A stretch of DNA of 64,000 bases from a bacterium YEK0313 (GCA_000751295.2 CCMO02000001.1:4368615-4432614), one strand, 5' to 3'; counted from the stretch's first letter, positions 52,311-62,537 are shown. Numbers and translations: made by a program. Notes: a model not told the origin generated them from the letters alone.

Positions 52311-55300
52311 ATGCCTTTGGCACCGATCGATGCGTCTCTTTCCGGTGATTCGGTCCTTGAGAATGCGGCCGCCGGTACAACGGTCGGCACCGTCACAGGT
52401 GTCGACCCTGATCCCGGAGCAACCTTCACCTATGCCCTCCTCGACGACGCCGGCGGGCGTTTCATGATCGATGCCACGACCGGTGTCATCACGGTGGCGA
52501 ATGGTGCCAACCTCGATTTCGAGGCTCAGGCAAGCCACGCCATCAGCGTGCGTGTCACTGATGAGACGGGCCTCAGCGTCGACAAGAGCTTCACGCTGGC
52601 GGTCACAGATCGCAATGAGGCACCGACGGGTGCAACGCTGACCGGTGGCACGGTTGCGGAGAACGCAGCGGCAGGCACGATCGTCGGAACCGTCACCGGT
52701 GTCGATCCGGATGCCGGCTCGACCTTCACCTACGCGCTCCTCGACGATGCCGGCGGGCGCTTCGTGATCGACGCGGCAACCGGTGTCATCACGGTCGCGA
52801 GCGGTGCGGTCCTCGATTTCGAGATCCAGGTAAGCCACGCGATCAGCGTGCGCATCACCGACCAGGCAGGCCTTAGCGTCGACAAAGGTTTCACCCTGGC
52901 GATCACAGATCGCAACGAGACCCCAACCGATGCAACGCTAACCGGCGGCACCGTCGCGGAGAATGCAACGGCCGGCACGATCGTCGGAACCGTCGCCGGC
53001 GTCGATCCGGATGCCGGCTCGACCTTCACCTACGCGCTCCTCGACGATGCCGGCGGGCGCTTCGTGATCGACGCGGCAACCGGTGTCATCACGGTCGCGA
53101 GCGGTGCGGTCCTCGATTTCGAGATCCAGGTAAGCCACGCGATCAGCGTGCGCATCACCGACCAGGCAGGCCTTAGCGTCGACAAAGGTTTCACCCTGGC
53201 GATCACAGATCGCAACGAGACCCCAACCGATGCAACGCTAACCGGCGGCACCGTCGCGGAGAATGCAACGGCCGGCACGATCGTCGGCACCGTCGCCGGC
53301 GTCGATCCGGATGCCGGCTCGACCTTCACCTACGCGCTCCTCGACGATGCCGGCGGGCGCTTCGTGATCGACGCGGCAACCGGTGTCATCACGGTCGCGA
53401 GCGGTGCCGTCCTCGATTTCGAAGCTCAGCAGAGCCACACCGTCAGTGTGCGCGTCACAGACCAGGCAGGCCTCAGCGTCGACAAGAGCTTCTCGCTGGC
53501 GATCACAGATCGCAACGAGACCCCAACCGATGCAACGCTAACCGGCGGCACCGTCGCGGAGAATGCAACGGCCGGCACGATCGTCGGAATCGTCGCCGGC
53601 GTCGATCCGGATGCCGGCTCGACCTTCACTTACGCGCTCCTCAACGATGCTGGCGGTCGGTTCGTGATCGACGCAGCAACCGGTGTCATCACGGTTGCGA
53701 GCGGTGCCGTCCTCGATTTCGAAGCTCAGCAGAGCCACACCGTCAGTGTGCGCGTCACAGACCAGGCAGGCCTCAGCGTCGATAAGAGCTTCTCGCTGGC
53801 GGTCGCTGATCGCAATGAGGCGCCAACCGATGCAACACTGACCGGCGGCAACGTCGCGGAGCATGCAACGGCCGGCACGATCGTCGGAACCGTCGCCGGC
53901 GTCGATCCGGATGCCGGCTCGACCTTCACTTACGCCTTCCTCGACGATGCGGGCGGTCGGTTCATCATCGACGCGACAACCGGTGTCATCAGGGTTGCGA
54001 GCGGTGCCGTCCTCGATTTCGAGACCCAGGTAAGCCACGCTATCAACGTGCGCATCACCGATCAGGCAGGCCTCAGCGTCGACAAGAGCTTCACGCTGGC
54101 GGTCACAGATCGCAATGAGGCCCCCATCGATGCAACGCTGACCGGCGGCACCGTTGCGGAGAACGCAACGGCAGGCACCGTCATCGGAACCGTCACCGGT
54201 GTCGATCCGGATGCCGGTTCGATCTTCACCTACACCCTCCTCGACGATGCCGGCGGTCGGTTTGTCATCGACGCGACGACCGGTGTCGTCACGGTTGCCA
54301 GCGGTGCCGTCCTCGATTTCGAGACCCAGGTGAGCCACGCGATCAACGTGCGCGTCACAGATCAGGCAGGGCTCAGCATCGACAAGGCGTTCACCATCAA
54401 CCTGTCGAACGTGCCGGATGCCGCAGCCTATGTCGGAACATCCGGTGATGATATCTTCGTCGCCCCCACCTCCGATTTCTGGACGCTGTCGGGCCTTGGC
54501 GGCAATGACGCCCTGACAGGCAATACGGCGGCCGACGTCCTGATTGGTGGCGCAGGCAACGATACGCTTGCCGGCGGCGCAGGCGACGACCAATTCCACT
54601 ATTCGGGCGCGGGCGACGGCTTCGACAATGTCGCCGGCGGTGACGGCATTGACACGATCAAGGCCCTTTCCGCGAACACCGTCATCGGGCTGCAGGCGAT
54701 CGCTGGCGTTGAGCATATTTCAGCCAATGGCTTTGCCAATGTCGTGGTTCGCGGCGACGGCACGGACAACCACTTTGACTTCAGCGGCGCAACGCTGACC
54801 GGCATCACCCAGATCGACGGCGGCGACGGCAACGATACGATCGTTGGCAACGGTGCAGCCAATACGCTGGCCGGCGGCAATGGCAATGACACGCTGAGCG
54901 GCGGCGGCGGCAATGACATCCTGATTGGGGGCCAAGGCGCCGACGTTTTGAACGGTGATGCTGGCACGGATCTGGCGAGCTACGCTGCGAGCGGCTCGGC
55001 CGTCTTCGTCTCCCTGGCGGGCGGAGCCAATACCGGCGGCGATGCGGAAGGCGACGTCCTGAACGGTATCGAGAATCTCACCGGCTCGGCCTTCGACGAC
55101 GCGCTGACCGGCAATAGCGGATCCAATGTGCTCACCGGTGGCGGTGGCAATGACGCTTTGAGCGGCGGTGCCGGAAACGATACGCTGAACGGCGATGCCG
55201 GCAATGACCTGCTGGACGGCGGGACAGGCACCGATACGCTGCGCGGAGGCACCGGCGACGACATCTATCTCGTCGACAGCAGCGCGGATGTAGTCAGCGA

Positions 55301-58300
55301 GCTTGCTGGCCAGGGCGATGACGAGGTCCGCTCGAGCGCGACCTCGTTTACGCTCGGCGCCAATATTGAGCGGCTCACCTTCGTAGGCACGGGCGACTTT
55401 ACCGGTGTCGGCAATGGCGACGCCAACACCATCACCGGTGGCGCCGGCAACGATACGCTGATTGGAGGAGCGGGGGCGGACGTGTTGGCCGGCGGGGCCG
55501 GTATCGATACGGCCTCCTATGTGACGAGCGTCAGCGGCGTGACGGTGGACCTTTCGACCGGAATTCATGGCGGCGATGCTGCGGGCGACGTCCTTGACAG
55601 CATCGAGATTGTTGCCGGCTCCAATCACGCCGACATTTTGATTGGCGATGCGACCGCGAACCATCTGCAGGGGGGCCTGGGTGACGACGTGCTCGTTGGC
55701 GGCGGCGGCACAGACACTCTGAGCGGCGGCGGCGGCCTCGATCTCGCGTCCTATGCGAGCAGCTCCGCCGGGGTCACGGTGAACCTGACAACGGGCACGC
55801 ATACGGGGGGTGACGCCGAAGGCGATCAGCTCAGCGGCATTGAGAATGTCACAGGTTCGGCTTTCGACGATGCGCTCACCGGTGATGCCGGCAGCAATGT
55901 CCTGTCCGGGGGCGCAGGCAACGACAGGCTGGATGGTGCGGCGGGGAACGATACGCTGATCGGCGGCTTGGGCGACGATATCTATCTGGTCGATTCCCCT
56001 GCCGACCTCATCGTCGAAAATGCTGCCGAAGGCAGCGACGAAGTGCGTTCGACCGCCCTCACCTTCACGCTCGGAGCCCATGTCGAGAAGCTGACCTTTA
56101 TCGGCACCGGCGACTTCTCCGGCATAGGCAATGACGAGAGCAATGTCCTGGTCGGCGGCCTGGGCAATGACCAGCTCGACGGCCAGGCCGGTGATGACCG
56201 CCTCGAAGGCGGAGACGGCGACGACCTTCTGACCGGCGGCAGCGGCGCGGACGTGCTTCTGGGTGGTGCGGGCCGAGACACGGCAAGCTACGCGTCAAGC
56301 GGCACGGCGGTGATCGTCGACCTCGCAACCGGCCTTGGCACCGGCGGCGATGCCGCTGGCGACATATTGGCCGATGTCGAGAACCTCGTCGGCTCCGCAT
56401 TCGCGGATACCCTGACAGGTGACGCCAACGCCAATCTCATCGACGGCGCCGGTGGTAACGATCTGATGGCTGGCGGCGGTGGCGACGACGTCTATGTGGT
56501 CGATGCCGCCGGCGACACCGTAACCGAGGCCGCCGATGGCGGCACCGATGAGATCAGAACGACATTGTCGAGCTACACGCTGGGCGCGACCGTCGAAAAT
56601 CTGACCTATGTCGGGAATGGCGGTTTCACCGGCACCGGTAACAGCGCGGCCAACATCATCACCGGCGGCAATGGCAACGACACGCTCATTGGGGGTGGCG
56701 GCGCGGATGTCTTGAACGGCGCAGGCGGCAATGACACGGCCTCATATGCTGCAAGCGCAGCCGCCGTCACGGTCAATCTCTTGACCGGATCCGGCAGTGG
56801 TGGCGACGCCACCGGCGACACCCTGACGAACATCGAAAATCTTGTCGGCTCGGCCTATGCCGACAGCCTGACCGGGGATGCCAACGCCAACCTGTTCGTC
56901 GGTGGTCTCGGCGCGGACACGATCAACGGCGGAGCGGGCAGCGACACGGCCTCGTATGCTGGCAGCGCCGCGGCGGTGTCCATCAACCTTGCGACAGGCG
57001 TCAACAGTGGCGGCGAAGCGGCCGGCGATATCCTGGCTGGCATCGAGAACCTGATCGGCTCGGCCAACGCGGACAGCCTGATCGGCGACGGCAACGCCAA
57101 TGTCATCACAGGCGGTGCCGGTGGCGATACGATCAATGGCGGCGCCGGCGACGACACTGCGTCCTACGCCACCAGTGCGGCAGGCGTGACGGTCAACCTG
57201 ACGACTGGCATTCACGGCGGCGGCGACGCCACCGGCGACGTTATCAGCAATATCGAAAACCTGATCGGCTCCGGTTTTGCCGATAACCTGACGGGAACGG
57301 CCGGGAACAATGTCATTGCCGGCGGTGGAGGTGATGACTGGCTCTATGGCCTTGACGGCGGCGACAGGCTTGTCGGGGGGGATGGAGACGACCGGTTGAT
57401 CGGCGGGGCCGGAGCCGATGCACTCATTGGCGGGGCCGGAACCGACTGGGCCCTGTACAATACCGCGACAGCCGCTGTGAGAATTGATCTGGTGAGCGGA
57501 GCACATACCGGCGACGCGGCCGGCGACACCTTCGACAGCATCGAGCGCATCTCCGGCTCAATCTACAACGACTCCCTATTCGGCGACGCGAATGCCAACA
57601 GTTTCTGGGGTGGGGACGGCAACGACTATTTTGAAGGCCGCGGCGGAGCTGACATGCTGGATGGCGGCATGTTTGGTTCCGACACTGCAGCCTACACGTC
57701 GAGTGGCGCAGCCGTAACTGTCAACCTCGCGACTAACGTCAACACTGGCGGCGACGCGGCCGGCGACAGCCTCATCGATATCGAGAACGTCCATGGCTCC
57801 GCTTTTGACGACACGCTGACTGGCAATACCGGCAACAATGTCCTCATCGGCAACGGCGGCAACGATATCCTGGACGGTGGGGCGGGCACCGATACCCTTT
57901 CCGGCGGCGCAGGCGACGACATCTTCATCGTCGACAGCTCCTCCGACGTTGTTTTTGACTTCGCCAACGAAGGCAACGACGAGGTTCGTGCGACGGCAGC
58001 GAGCTACACGCTCAATGCCCAGTCCGAGATCGAGCGCCTGACCTTCATCGGCACCGGCAACTTCACCGGCACCGGCAATGCCGGCAACAACATTATCACC
58101 GGCGGGGCTGGTGTCGACGTGCTCTACGGTCTGGCCGGCAACGACACGCTCATCGGCGGTGACGGCAATGACTGGCTTATCGGCGGGGCTGGCGCCGACG
58201 CACTGATCGGCGGGGCCGGATCGGATATAGCCCAATACTTCTCGGCGGCCGCAGGCGTGACCATCGATCTCGCCAGCGGCCAGCATTATGGCGATGCGGC

Positions 58301-60767
58301 CGGTGACACCTTCGACAGCATCGAGATGATCACCGGCTCGAACTATCGAGATCAGCTCTACGGTGATGCCAATGCCAACAATCTGTGGGGCGAAGGCGGT
58401 GACGACTACCTCGTCGGCCGCGGTGGCGCCGACGAATTGAATGGCGGCGGCGGATTTGACACGGCTGGCTATACGTCCAGCAGCGCCGGCGTCACAATCA
58501 ACCTCGCGACCAATATCAATACCGGTGGCGAGGCAGCCGGCGATCGTCTCTTTGCCATCGAGAACATCGATGGCTCGGCTTATGACGACGCGATCACCGG
58601 CGATGCCTCGGTCAATGACCTCAGGGGCGGCGCCGGCAACGACATTCTCGACGGCGGGGCCGGCAACGACACGCTTTATGGTGGCGCTGGCGACGACATC
58701 TTCATCGTCGACAGCTCCTCCGACGTTGTTTTTGACTTCGCCAACGAAGGCAACGACGAGGTTCGTGCGACGGCAGCGAGCTACACGCTCAATGCCCAGT
58801 CCGAGATCGAGCGCCTGACCTTCATCGGCACCGGCAGCTTCACCGGCACCGGCAATGCCAGCAACAACGTCATCACCGGTGGTGCAGGGAACGACACCCT
58901 GTCCGGCCTCGCCGGCAATGACACCCTCATTGGCGGCGACGGTAGCGATTCGCTAATTGGAGGCGCCGGCGCGGATTCGCTCATTGGCGGCGCCGGTCTG
59001 GATTGGGCGCAGTACGCCACCGCAACATCCTGGATAGGGATCGACCTGGCGAGCGGCCAACATACCGGCGACGCCGCCGGGGACACCTTCGACAGCATCG
59101 AATACATCTCAGGCTCAAACTACGGCGACAATCTGGCTGGCGACGCGAATGCCAATTATCTCTGGGGGGAAGGTGGAGACGACTATCTCGTCGGCCGCGG
59201 AGGCGCTGACATTCTCCATGGAGGGGTCGGAACCGACACTGCCGCTTACACGGCCAGCGACGCTGCCGTCACCATCAACCTGGTGACCAACGTCAACACC
59301 GGTGGCGAAGCGGCCGGCGATATTTTGGCCAGCATCGAGAACATCCACGGCTCGGCCCACGACGACGTTTTGACCGGTGACACTGCCGCGAACGTCTTCA
59401 TGGGCAATGCCGGCAATGACTTCCTCGACGGCGGCGCCGGCAACGACACCCTCTTTGGTGGCGCCGGCGATGACGTCTTCATCGTCGATAGCCTCGACGA
59501 CATCGTTTATGAGTTTGCCAACGAAGGGAATGACGAGGTTCGTTCCACGGCGGCCAGCTACGTGCTCAAGCCAGGATACGAGATCGAGCGCCTGACCTAT
59601 ACCGGCGCCGGCAGCTTCACCGGCACCGGCAACGAAGGCAACAACATCATCACCGGTGGAACCGGTAGCGACGTGCTATACGGCCTTGCCGGCAATGACA
59701 CGCTCGTTGGTGGTGACGGCAACGATTGGTTGGTAGGCGGCGCGGGTGCGGACGCACTCATCGGCGGGGCAGGCCTGGACTGGGCACAGTATTTCTCGGC
59801 AACATCCGCCGTGACGATCGATCTGGCGAGCGGCGTGCATGGCGGCGACGCAGCCGGCGATACCTTCGACAACATCGAATACATCTCAGGCTCAAACTTC
59901 GGGGACCATCTGGCTGGCGACGCGAATGCCAATTATCTCTGGGGGGAAGGTGGAAACGACTATCTCGTCGGCCGCGGAGGCGCTGACATTCTCCATGGAG
60001 GGGTCGGAACCGACACTGCCGCTTACACGGCCAGCGACGCTGCCGTCACCATCAACCTGGTGACCAACGTCAACTCCGGTGGCGAAGCGGCCGGCGATAT
60101 TTTGGCCAGCATCGAGAACATCCACGGCTCGGCCCACGACGACGTTTTGACCGGTGACACTGCCGCGAACGTCTTCATGGGCAATACCGGCAATGACTTC
60201 CTCGACGGCGGCGCCGGCAACGACACCCTCTTTGGTGGCGCCGGCGATGACGTCTTCATCGTCGATAGCTTCAATGACATCGTTTATGAGTTTGCCAACG
60301 AAGGGAATGACGAGGTTCGTTCCACGGCGGCCAGCTACGTGCTCAAGCCAGGATATGAGATCGAGCGGTTGACCTATATCGGCACCGGCAGCTTCACCGG
60401 CACCGGCAATGAAGGCAACAACATCATCACCGGCGGCTCGGGCAGCGACACCCTGTCCGGCCTCGCCGGCAACGATATCCTCATCGGTGGCGACGGCAAT
60501 GACATCCTCATCGGCGGTGCGGACAGCGACACCTTCGTATTCGCGGCGAACTTTGGCAAAGACACGATCAACGATTTTTCCGCTGGAGCTGCTGTCGGAG
60601 ATGTCATCCAGATCTCTTCCAGCATCTTTGCCGACTATGCCGCGGTTCGGGCGGCAAGTGCACAGATCGGTGCCGATGTCTTGATCACTGTCGATGCGTC
60701 GAACAGCATTCTCCTGAAAAACGTCGCATTGGTGAACCTGCACCAGAACGATTTTCAGTTCAGCTGA
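52311..60767 (+). CDS. giant RTX adhesin with cadherin-like repeats, type I secreted
   Basis: 2,818 residues, no N-terminal signal peptide. Residues 11-710 are seven 100-residue cadherin-like repeats (each with ENAAAGT.VGTV.GVDPD, GGRF.ID..TGVITV and DFE.Q.SH...VRVTD). From about 713 to 2,750 lie numerous RTX nonapeptides (GGxGxDxLx, such as GGAGNDTLIGG) that bind Ca2+, in part organised as ~259-residue supermodules. The C-terminus (DTFVFAANFGKDTINDFSAG to NLHQNDFQFS) is the classic type I secretion end. The adjacent divergent HlyD/ABC pair is its likely exporter. A strong ribosome site precedes the ATG. Probable surface adhesin or matrix protein; ligand unknown. The LapA-type N-terminal retention module is not visible, so release is more likely. 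Confidence 0.9.
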   Translation: MPLAPIDASLSGDSVLENAAAGTTVGTVTGVDPDPGATFTYALLDDAGGRFMIDATTGVITVANGANLDFEAQASHAISVRVTDETGLSVDKSFTLAVTDRNEAPTGATLTGGTVAENAAAGTIVGTVTGVDPDAGSTFTYALLDDAGGRFVIDAATGVITVASGAVLDFEIQVSHAISVRITDQAGLSVDKGFTLAITDRNETPTDATLTGGTVAENATAGTIVGTVAGVDPDAGSTFTYALLDDAGGRFVIDAATGVITVASGAVLDFEIQVSHAISVRITDQAGLSVDKGFTLAITDRNETPTDATLTGGTVAENATAGTIVGTVAGVDPDAGSTFTYALLDDAGGRFVIDAATGVITVASGAVLDFEAQQSHTVSVRVTDQAGLSVDKSFSLAITDRNETPTDATLTGGTVAENATAGTIVGIVAGVDPDAGSTFTYALLNDAGGRFVIDAATGVITVASGAVLDFEAQQSHTVSVRVTDQAGLSVDKSFSLAVADRNEAPTDATLTGGNVAEHATAGTIVGTVAGVDPDAGSTFTYAFLDDAGGRFIIDATTGVIRVASGAVLDFETQVSHAINVRITDQAGLSVDKSFTLAVTDRNEAPIDATLTGGTVAENATAGTVIGTVTGVDPDAGSIFTYTLLDDAGGRFVIDATTGVVTVASGAVLDFETQVSHAINVRVTDQAGLSIDKAFTINLSNVPDAAAYVGTSGDDIFVAPTSDFWTLSGLGGNDALTGNTAADVLIGGAGNDTLAGGAGDDQFHYSGAGDGFDNVAGGDGIDTIKALSANTVIGLQAIAGVEHISANGFANVVVRGDGTDNHFDFSGATLTGITQIDGGDGNDTIVGNGAANTLAGGNGNDTLSGGGGNDILIGGQGADVLNGDAGTDLASYAASGSAVFVSLAGGANTGGDAEGDVLNGIENLTGSAFDDALTGNSGSNVLTGGGGNDALSGGAGNDTLNGDAGNDLLDGGTGTDTLRGGTGDDIYLVDSSADVVSELAGQGDDEVRSSATSFTLGANIERLTFVGTGDFTGVGNGDANTITGGAGNDTLIGGAGADVLAGGAGIDTASYVTSVSGVTVDLSTGIHGGDAAGDVLDSIEIVAGSNHADILIGDATANHLQGGLGDDVLVGGGGTDTLSGGGGLDLASYASSSAGVTVNLTTGTHTGGDAEGDQLSGIENVTGSAFDDALTGDAGSNVLSGGAGNDRLDGAAGNDTLIGGLGDDIYLVDSPADLIVENAAEGSDEVRSTALTFTLGAHVEKLTFIGTGDFSGIGNDESNVLVGGLGNDQLDGQAGDDRLEGGDGDDLLTGGSGADVLLGGAGRDTASYASSGTAVIVDLATGLGTGGDAAGDILADVENLVGSAFADTLTGDANANLIDGAGGNDLMAGGGGDDVYVVDAAGDTVTEAADGGTDEIRTTLSSYTLGATVENLTYVGNGGFTGTGNSAANIITGGNGNDTLIGGGGADVLNGAGGNDTASYAASAAAVTVNLLTGSGSGGDATGDTLTNIENLVGSAYADSLTGDANANLFVGGLGADTINGGAGSDTASYAGSAAAVSINLATGVNSGGEAAGDILAGIENLIGSANADSLIGDGNANVITGGAGGDTINGGAGDDTASYATSAAGVTVNLTTGIHGGGDATGDVISNIENLIGSGFADNLTGTAGNNVIAGGGGDDWLYGLDGGDRLVGGDGDDRLIGGAGADALIGGAGTDWALYNTATAAVRIDLVSGAHTGDAAGDTFDSIERISGSIYNDSLFGDANANSFWGGDGNDYFEGRGGADMLDGGMFGSDTAAYTSSGAAVTVNLATNVNTGGDAAGDSLIDIENVHGSAFDDTLTGNTGNNVLIGNGGNDILDGGAGTDTLSGGAGDDIFIVDSSSDVVFDFANEGNDEVRATAASYTLNAQSEIERLTFIGTGNFTGTGNAGNNIITGGAGVDVLYGLAGNDTLIGGDGNDWLIGGAGADALIGGAGSDIAQYFSAAAGVTIDLASGQHYGDAAGDTFDSIEMITGSNYRDQLYGDANANNLWGEGGDDYLVGRGGADELNGGGGFDTAGYTSSSAGVTINLATNINTGGEAAGDRLFAIENIDGSAYDDAITGDASVNDLRGGAGNDILDGGAGNDTLYGGAGDDIFIVDSSSDVVFDFANEGNDEVRATAASYTLNAQSEIERLTFIGTGSFTGTGNASNNVITGGAGNDTLSGLAGNDTLIGGDGSDSLIGGAGADSLIGGAGLDWAQYATATSWIGIDLASGQHTGDAAGDTFDSIEYISGSNYGDNLAGDANANYLWGEGGDDYLVGRGGADILHGGVGTDTAAYTASDAAVTINLVTNVNTGGEAAGDILASIENIHGSAHDDVLTGDTAANVFMGNAGNDFLDGGAGNDTLFGGAGDDVFIVDSLDDIVYEFANEGNDEVRSTAASYVLKPGYEIERLTYTGAGSFTGTGNEGNNIITGGTGSDVLYGLAGNDTLVGGDGNDWLVGGAGADALIGGAGLDWAQYFSATSAVTIDLASGVHGGDAAGDTFDNIEYISGSNFGDHLAGDANANYLWGEGGNDYLVGRGGADILHGGVGTDTAAYTASDAAVTINLVTNVNSGGEAAGDILASIENIHGSAHDDVLTGDTAANVFMGNTGNDFLDGGAGNDTLFGGAGDDVFIVDSFNDIVYEFANEGNDEVRSTAASYVLKPGYEIERLTYIGTGSFTGTGNEGNNIITGGSGSDTLSGLAGNDILIGGDGNDILIGGADSDTFVFAANFGKDTINDFSAGAAVGDVIQISSSIFADYAAVRAASAQIGADVLITVDASNSILLKNVALVNLHQNDFQFS
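52341..54440 (+). repeat. seven tandem 300-bp cadherin-like repeats
   Basis: Exactly 300 bp per unit. Comparing each base with that 300 bases further on, 52701-53106 and 53001-53406 differ at a single position (52988 versus 53288). The others differ by up to tens of positions. This marks recent tandem duplication or gene conversion. Confidence 0.85.
57530..60370 (+). repeat. tandem ~777-bp RTX supermodules
   Basis: Modules of about 259-261 codons, each with a FD(S/N)IE..SGSN-like start, GEGGDDYLVGRGGAD, and a DD(I/V)FIVDS segment. They recur at about 57530, 58313, 59090 and 59867. The last two are nearly identical from about 59100 to 59588 versus 59877 to 60365. Another near-identical pair is 57913-58082 versus 58693-58862. 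Confidence 0.75.
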
Positions 60768-60780
60768 CCGTCGGTGATCA

Positions 60781-60810
60781 GGCGCTTGTGTCATTGCACT
60801 AGCGCCTTTC
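60781..60810 (+). terminator. terminator of the RTX gene
   Basis: A 10-bp stem (GGCGCTTGTG with CACTAGCGCC, one mismatch), six-base loop, and tail TTTCT. It starts 14 bases after the RTX stop. Confidence 0.65.
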
Positions 60811-60821
60811 TGCAAGCTCAG

Positions 60822-60856
60822 CGCAAAGAGAAACGGCGGCGCATGAGGCGCCGCCG
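60822..60856 (-). terminator. terminator of the flagellin gene
   Basis: On the minus strand a 9-bp perfect stem (CGGCGGCGC/GCGCCGCCG, five-base loop) followed by TTTCTCTTT. It lies 36 bases after the flagellin stop, facing the RTX terminator. Confidence 0.65.
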
Positions 60857-60891
60857 CTGGTACTGTTCGGTATCCCCTAAAGCGCTGGAAC

Positions 60892-62382
60892 TTAGCGCAG
60901 GAACTGGAGAACCGCCTGGTCGGCCTGCGAGGCGAACGACAGCGAGGTGGTCTGCAGCGACTGGCGGGTGTTGAGCGCCAGAAGGTTCGCGCCTTCCTCG
61001 TTGGTGTCGGCCAGCGTCAGGTTGTCCGAGCCGACCTGCAGCGTGTTGATCATCTGCTTGGTGAAGTCCTTGCGGGCCTGCACCGAGGAGAGCTGGCTGC
61101 CGAGCGACGACGAGACCGAGCGGATCGAGGACAGGGCGTCCTTGATCACGTCCAGCTTGCCGTCCAGCGTGGTGTCGCTGTCGAAGTTCTGAGCGGTGAC
61201 CGCATCGACCTTCAGGAAGGTGTTGTCGATCGAGGTGGCGCTGCCGTTCTTGTCCTTGGCCTGGACGTTGATGAAGCTGGTGCCGGTCTCATTGAGGGTC
61301 AGCTTCAGGTTGTCGCCGCGCAGCAGGTTGACGCCGTTGAAGGAAGCGTCGTCGCCGAACTTGGTGAGCTGGTCACGCAGGTCGTTGAACTGCTTGGCGA
61401 GCGAGGTGCGCACGCTGTTGCCGGCAACGGTGCCGGTCGAGGTCGAGCCATCGATCTTGCCGTTGGTGACGCCGGTGGTGGTCAGATCCTGGGTCGACAG
61501 GTTCTGGATGCGCAGCTTGCCGTTGTCGTTCGACGCCGTGACCTTGCCGATGAGACCGGCGGTTCCATTGATCGCCGTCACCATCTGATCGACGGTGCGC
61601 GCCACAGGAGCACTCGGAGCGCCATTGGTCGAGGCGCGATTGGCAGTAAGGAAGCCCATCGAATCCAGCGTGCCAGTGTCACCAGCGAGGGTGACATTGT
61701 TGCCGCTCGCGCTGGTCAGAACCAGTTGACCGCCCGACACCGAAGCGACGACACCACCGTTGCCGCCCGTAGCACCGTTCAATGCCGTGTTGATCTTGGT
61801 CGCCACAGCATTCGCATCGTCGGTCGCAGCAAGCGTGCCGACCGAGACAGCCGTGCCGCCATTGAGGCCCGTCGCCTGAATGGTGATGGCAGCAGGAGTA
61901 CCGCCAAGAGTGGCGCCCATGCCAACACCCGTCAGCGTCGCCGCCGTCGCCGGCCCAGGCGCAGTCAGAGCGACCGAAACCGGGGTCGTGCCGATCGAGC
62001 CACCCGAGAAGCTCATGGTCTCGCCGGCCGAGATGTCAGCTGCATTGAGTTCGTAGGACTGCGTCTGGAACGACTTGTCCTGACGCGCCTGGTTCAGCGT
62101 CGACTGCATGGACTGCAGGGTCGTGGTGATCGAGCTGAGGCCGTTATTGGCCGCCTGGATCGTCTGGATGCCGTTCGCCATGCCGTCGAGCAGGTTCGAC
62201 AGGTCGCTGGCGCGGGACGACAGCGAGGCGGCGGTGAAGAAGTTGGAGGGATTGTCGAGCGCCGAGTTGACCTTCTTGCCGGTCGAGAGGCGCGTCTGGG
62301 TGATGTTCTTGAGGTCGGCGGTGTTCTGCAGGTTGAGCAGGTTCGAGCGGACGCCAGCCGAGAGCGTGATATTGGACGCCAT
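60892..62382 (-). CDS. flagellin
   Basis: 496 residues. The N-terminal helix MASNITLSAGVRSNLLNLQNTADLKNITQTRLSTGKKVNSALDNPSNFFTA and the C-terminal MINTLQVGSDNLTLADTNEEGANLLALNTRQSLQTTSLSFASQADQAVLQFL are the conserved D0/D1 parts. The middle is a variable, Thr/Ala/Gly-rich region. The start at 62382 has AGAAGG upstream; the frame to 62412 is an extension. Main filament subunit; other flagellin copies may exist elsewhere. A CtrA box lies 140 bases upstream. Confidence 0.95.
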   Translation of the reverse strand: MASNITLSAGVRSNLLNLQNTADLKNITQTRLSTGKKVNSALDNPSNFFTAASLSSRASDLSNLLDGMANGIQTIQAANNGLSSITTTLQSMQSTLNQARQDKSFQTQSYELNAADISAGETMSFSGGSIGTTPVSVALTAPGPATAATLTGVGMGATLGGTPAAITIQATGLNGGTAVSVGTLAATDDANAVATKINTALNGATGGNGGVVASVSGGQLVLTSASGNNVTLAGDTGTLDSMGFLTANRASTNGAPSAPVARTVDQMVTAINGTAGLIGKVTASNDNGKLRIQNLSTQDLTTTGVTNGKIDGSTSTGTVAGNSVRTSLAKQFNDLRDQLTKFGDDASFNGVNLLRGDNLKLTLNETGTSFINVQAKDKNGSATSIDNTFLKVDAVTAQNFDSDTTLDGKLDVIKDALSSIRSVSSSLGSQLSSVQARKDFTKQMINTLQVGSDNLTLADTNEEGANLLALNTRQSLQTTSLSFASQADQAVLQFLR

Positions 62383-62521
62383 GACAGTTGACCTTCTGGT
62401 CTGGAGGAGCATCCCGGTTCGTCCGGGAGGACAGCCACTTTGGACTGCAACCCTAGCTTTAGGGGCGAGTTCTTAACGAAACATGCTCGGGATAACGAAT
62501 GTGTCGGGCCCCGCCGCAAAG

Positions 62522-62537
62522 GTTAAACGACGATTAA
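62522..62537. promoter_or_regulatory. CtrA-type box between the flagellin and 62683 genes
   Basis: TTAA-N7-TTAAC on the minus strand, exact consensus, pointing toward the flagellin. It is 140 bases from the flagellin start and 146 from the divergent gene, so it could serve either one. Confidence 0.6.

Noticed and set aside
53538..56081. Long minus-strand open frames within the RTX gene
   Set aside because: They mirror the repeat structure of the plus-strand gene, which has clear domains; no motif or ribosome site supports them.
52341..60370. Regular repeats reminiscent of a CRISPR array or satellite
   Set aside because: The period is in frame and encodes cadherin and RTX repeats; there are no unique spacers.
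52311..60767. LapA-type adhesin with cleavable N-terminal retention module
   Set aside because: The N-terminus goes straight into cadherin-like repeats, and no lapD or lapG gene is present in the window.
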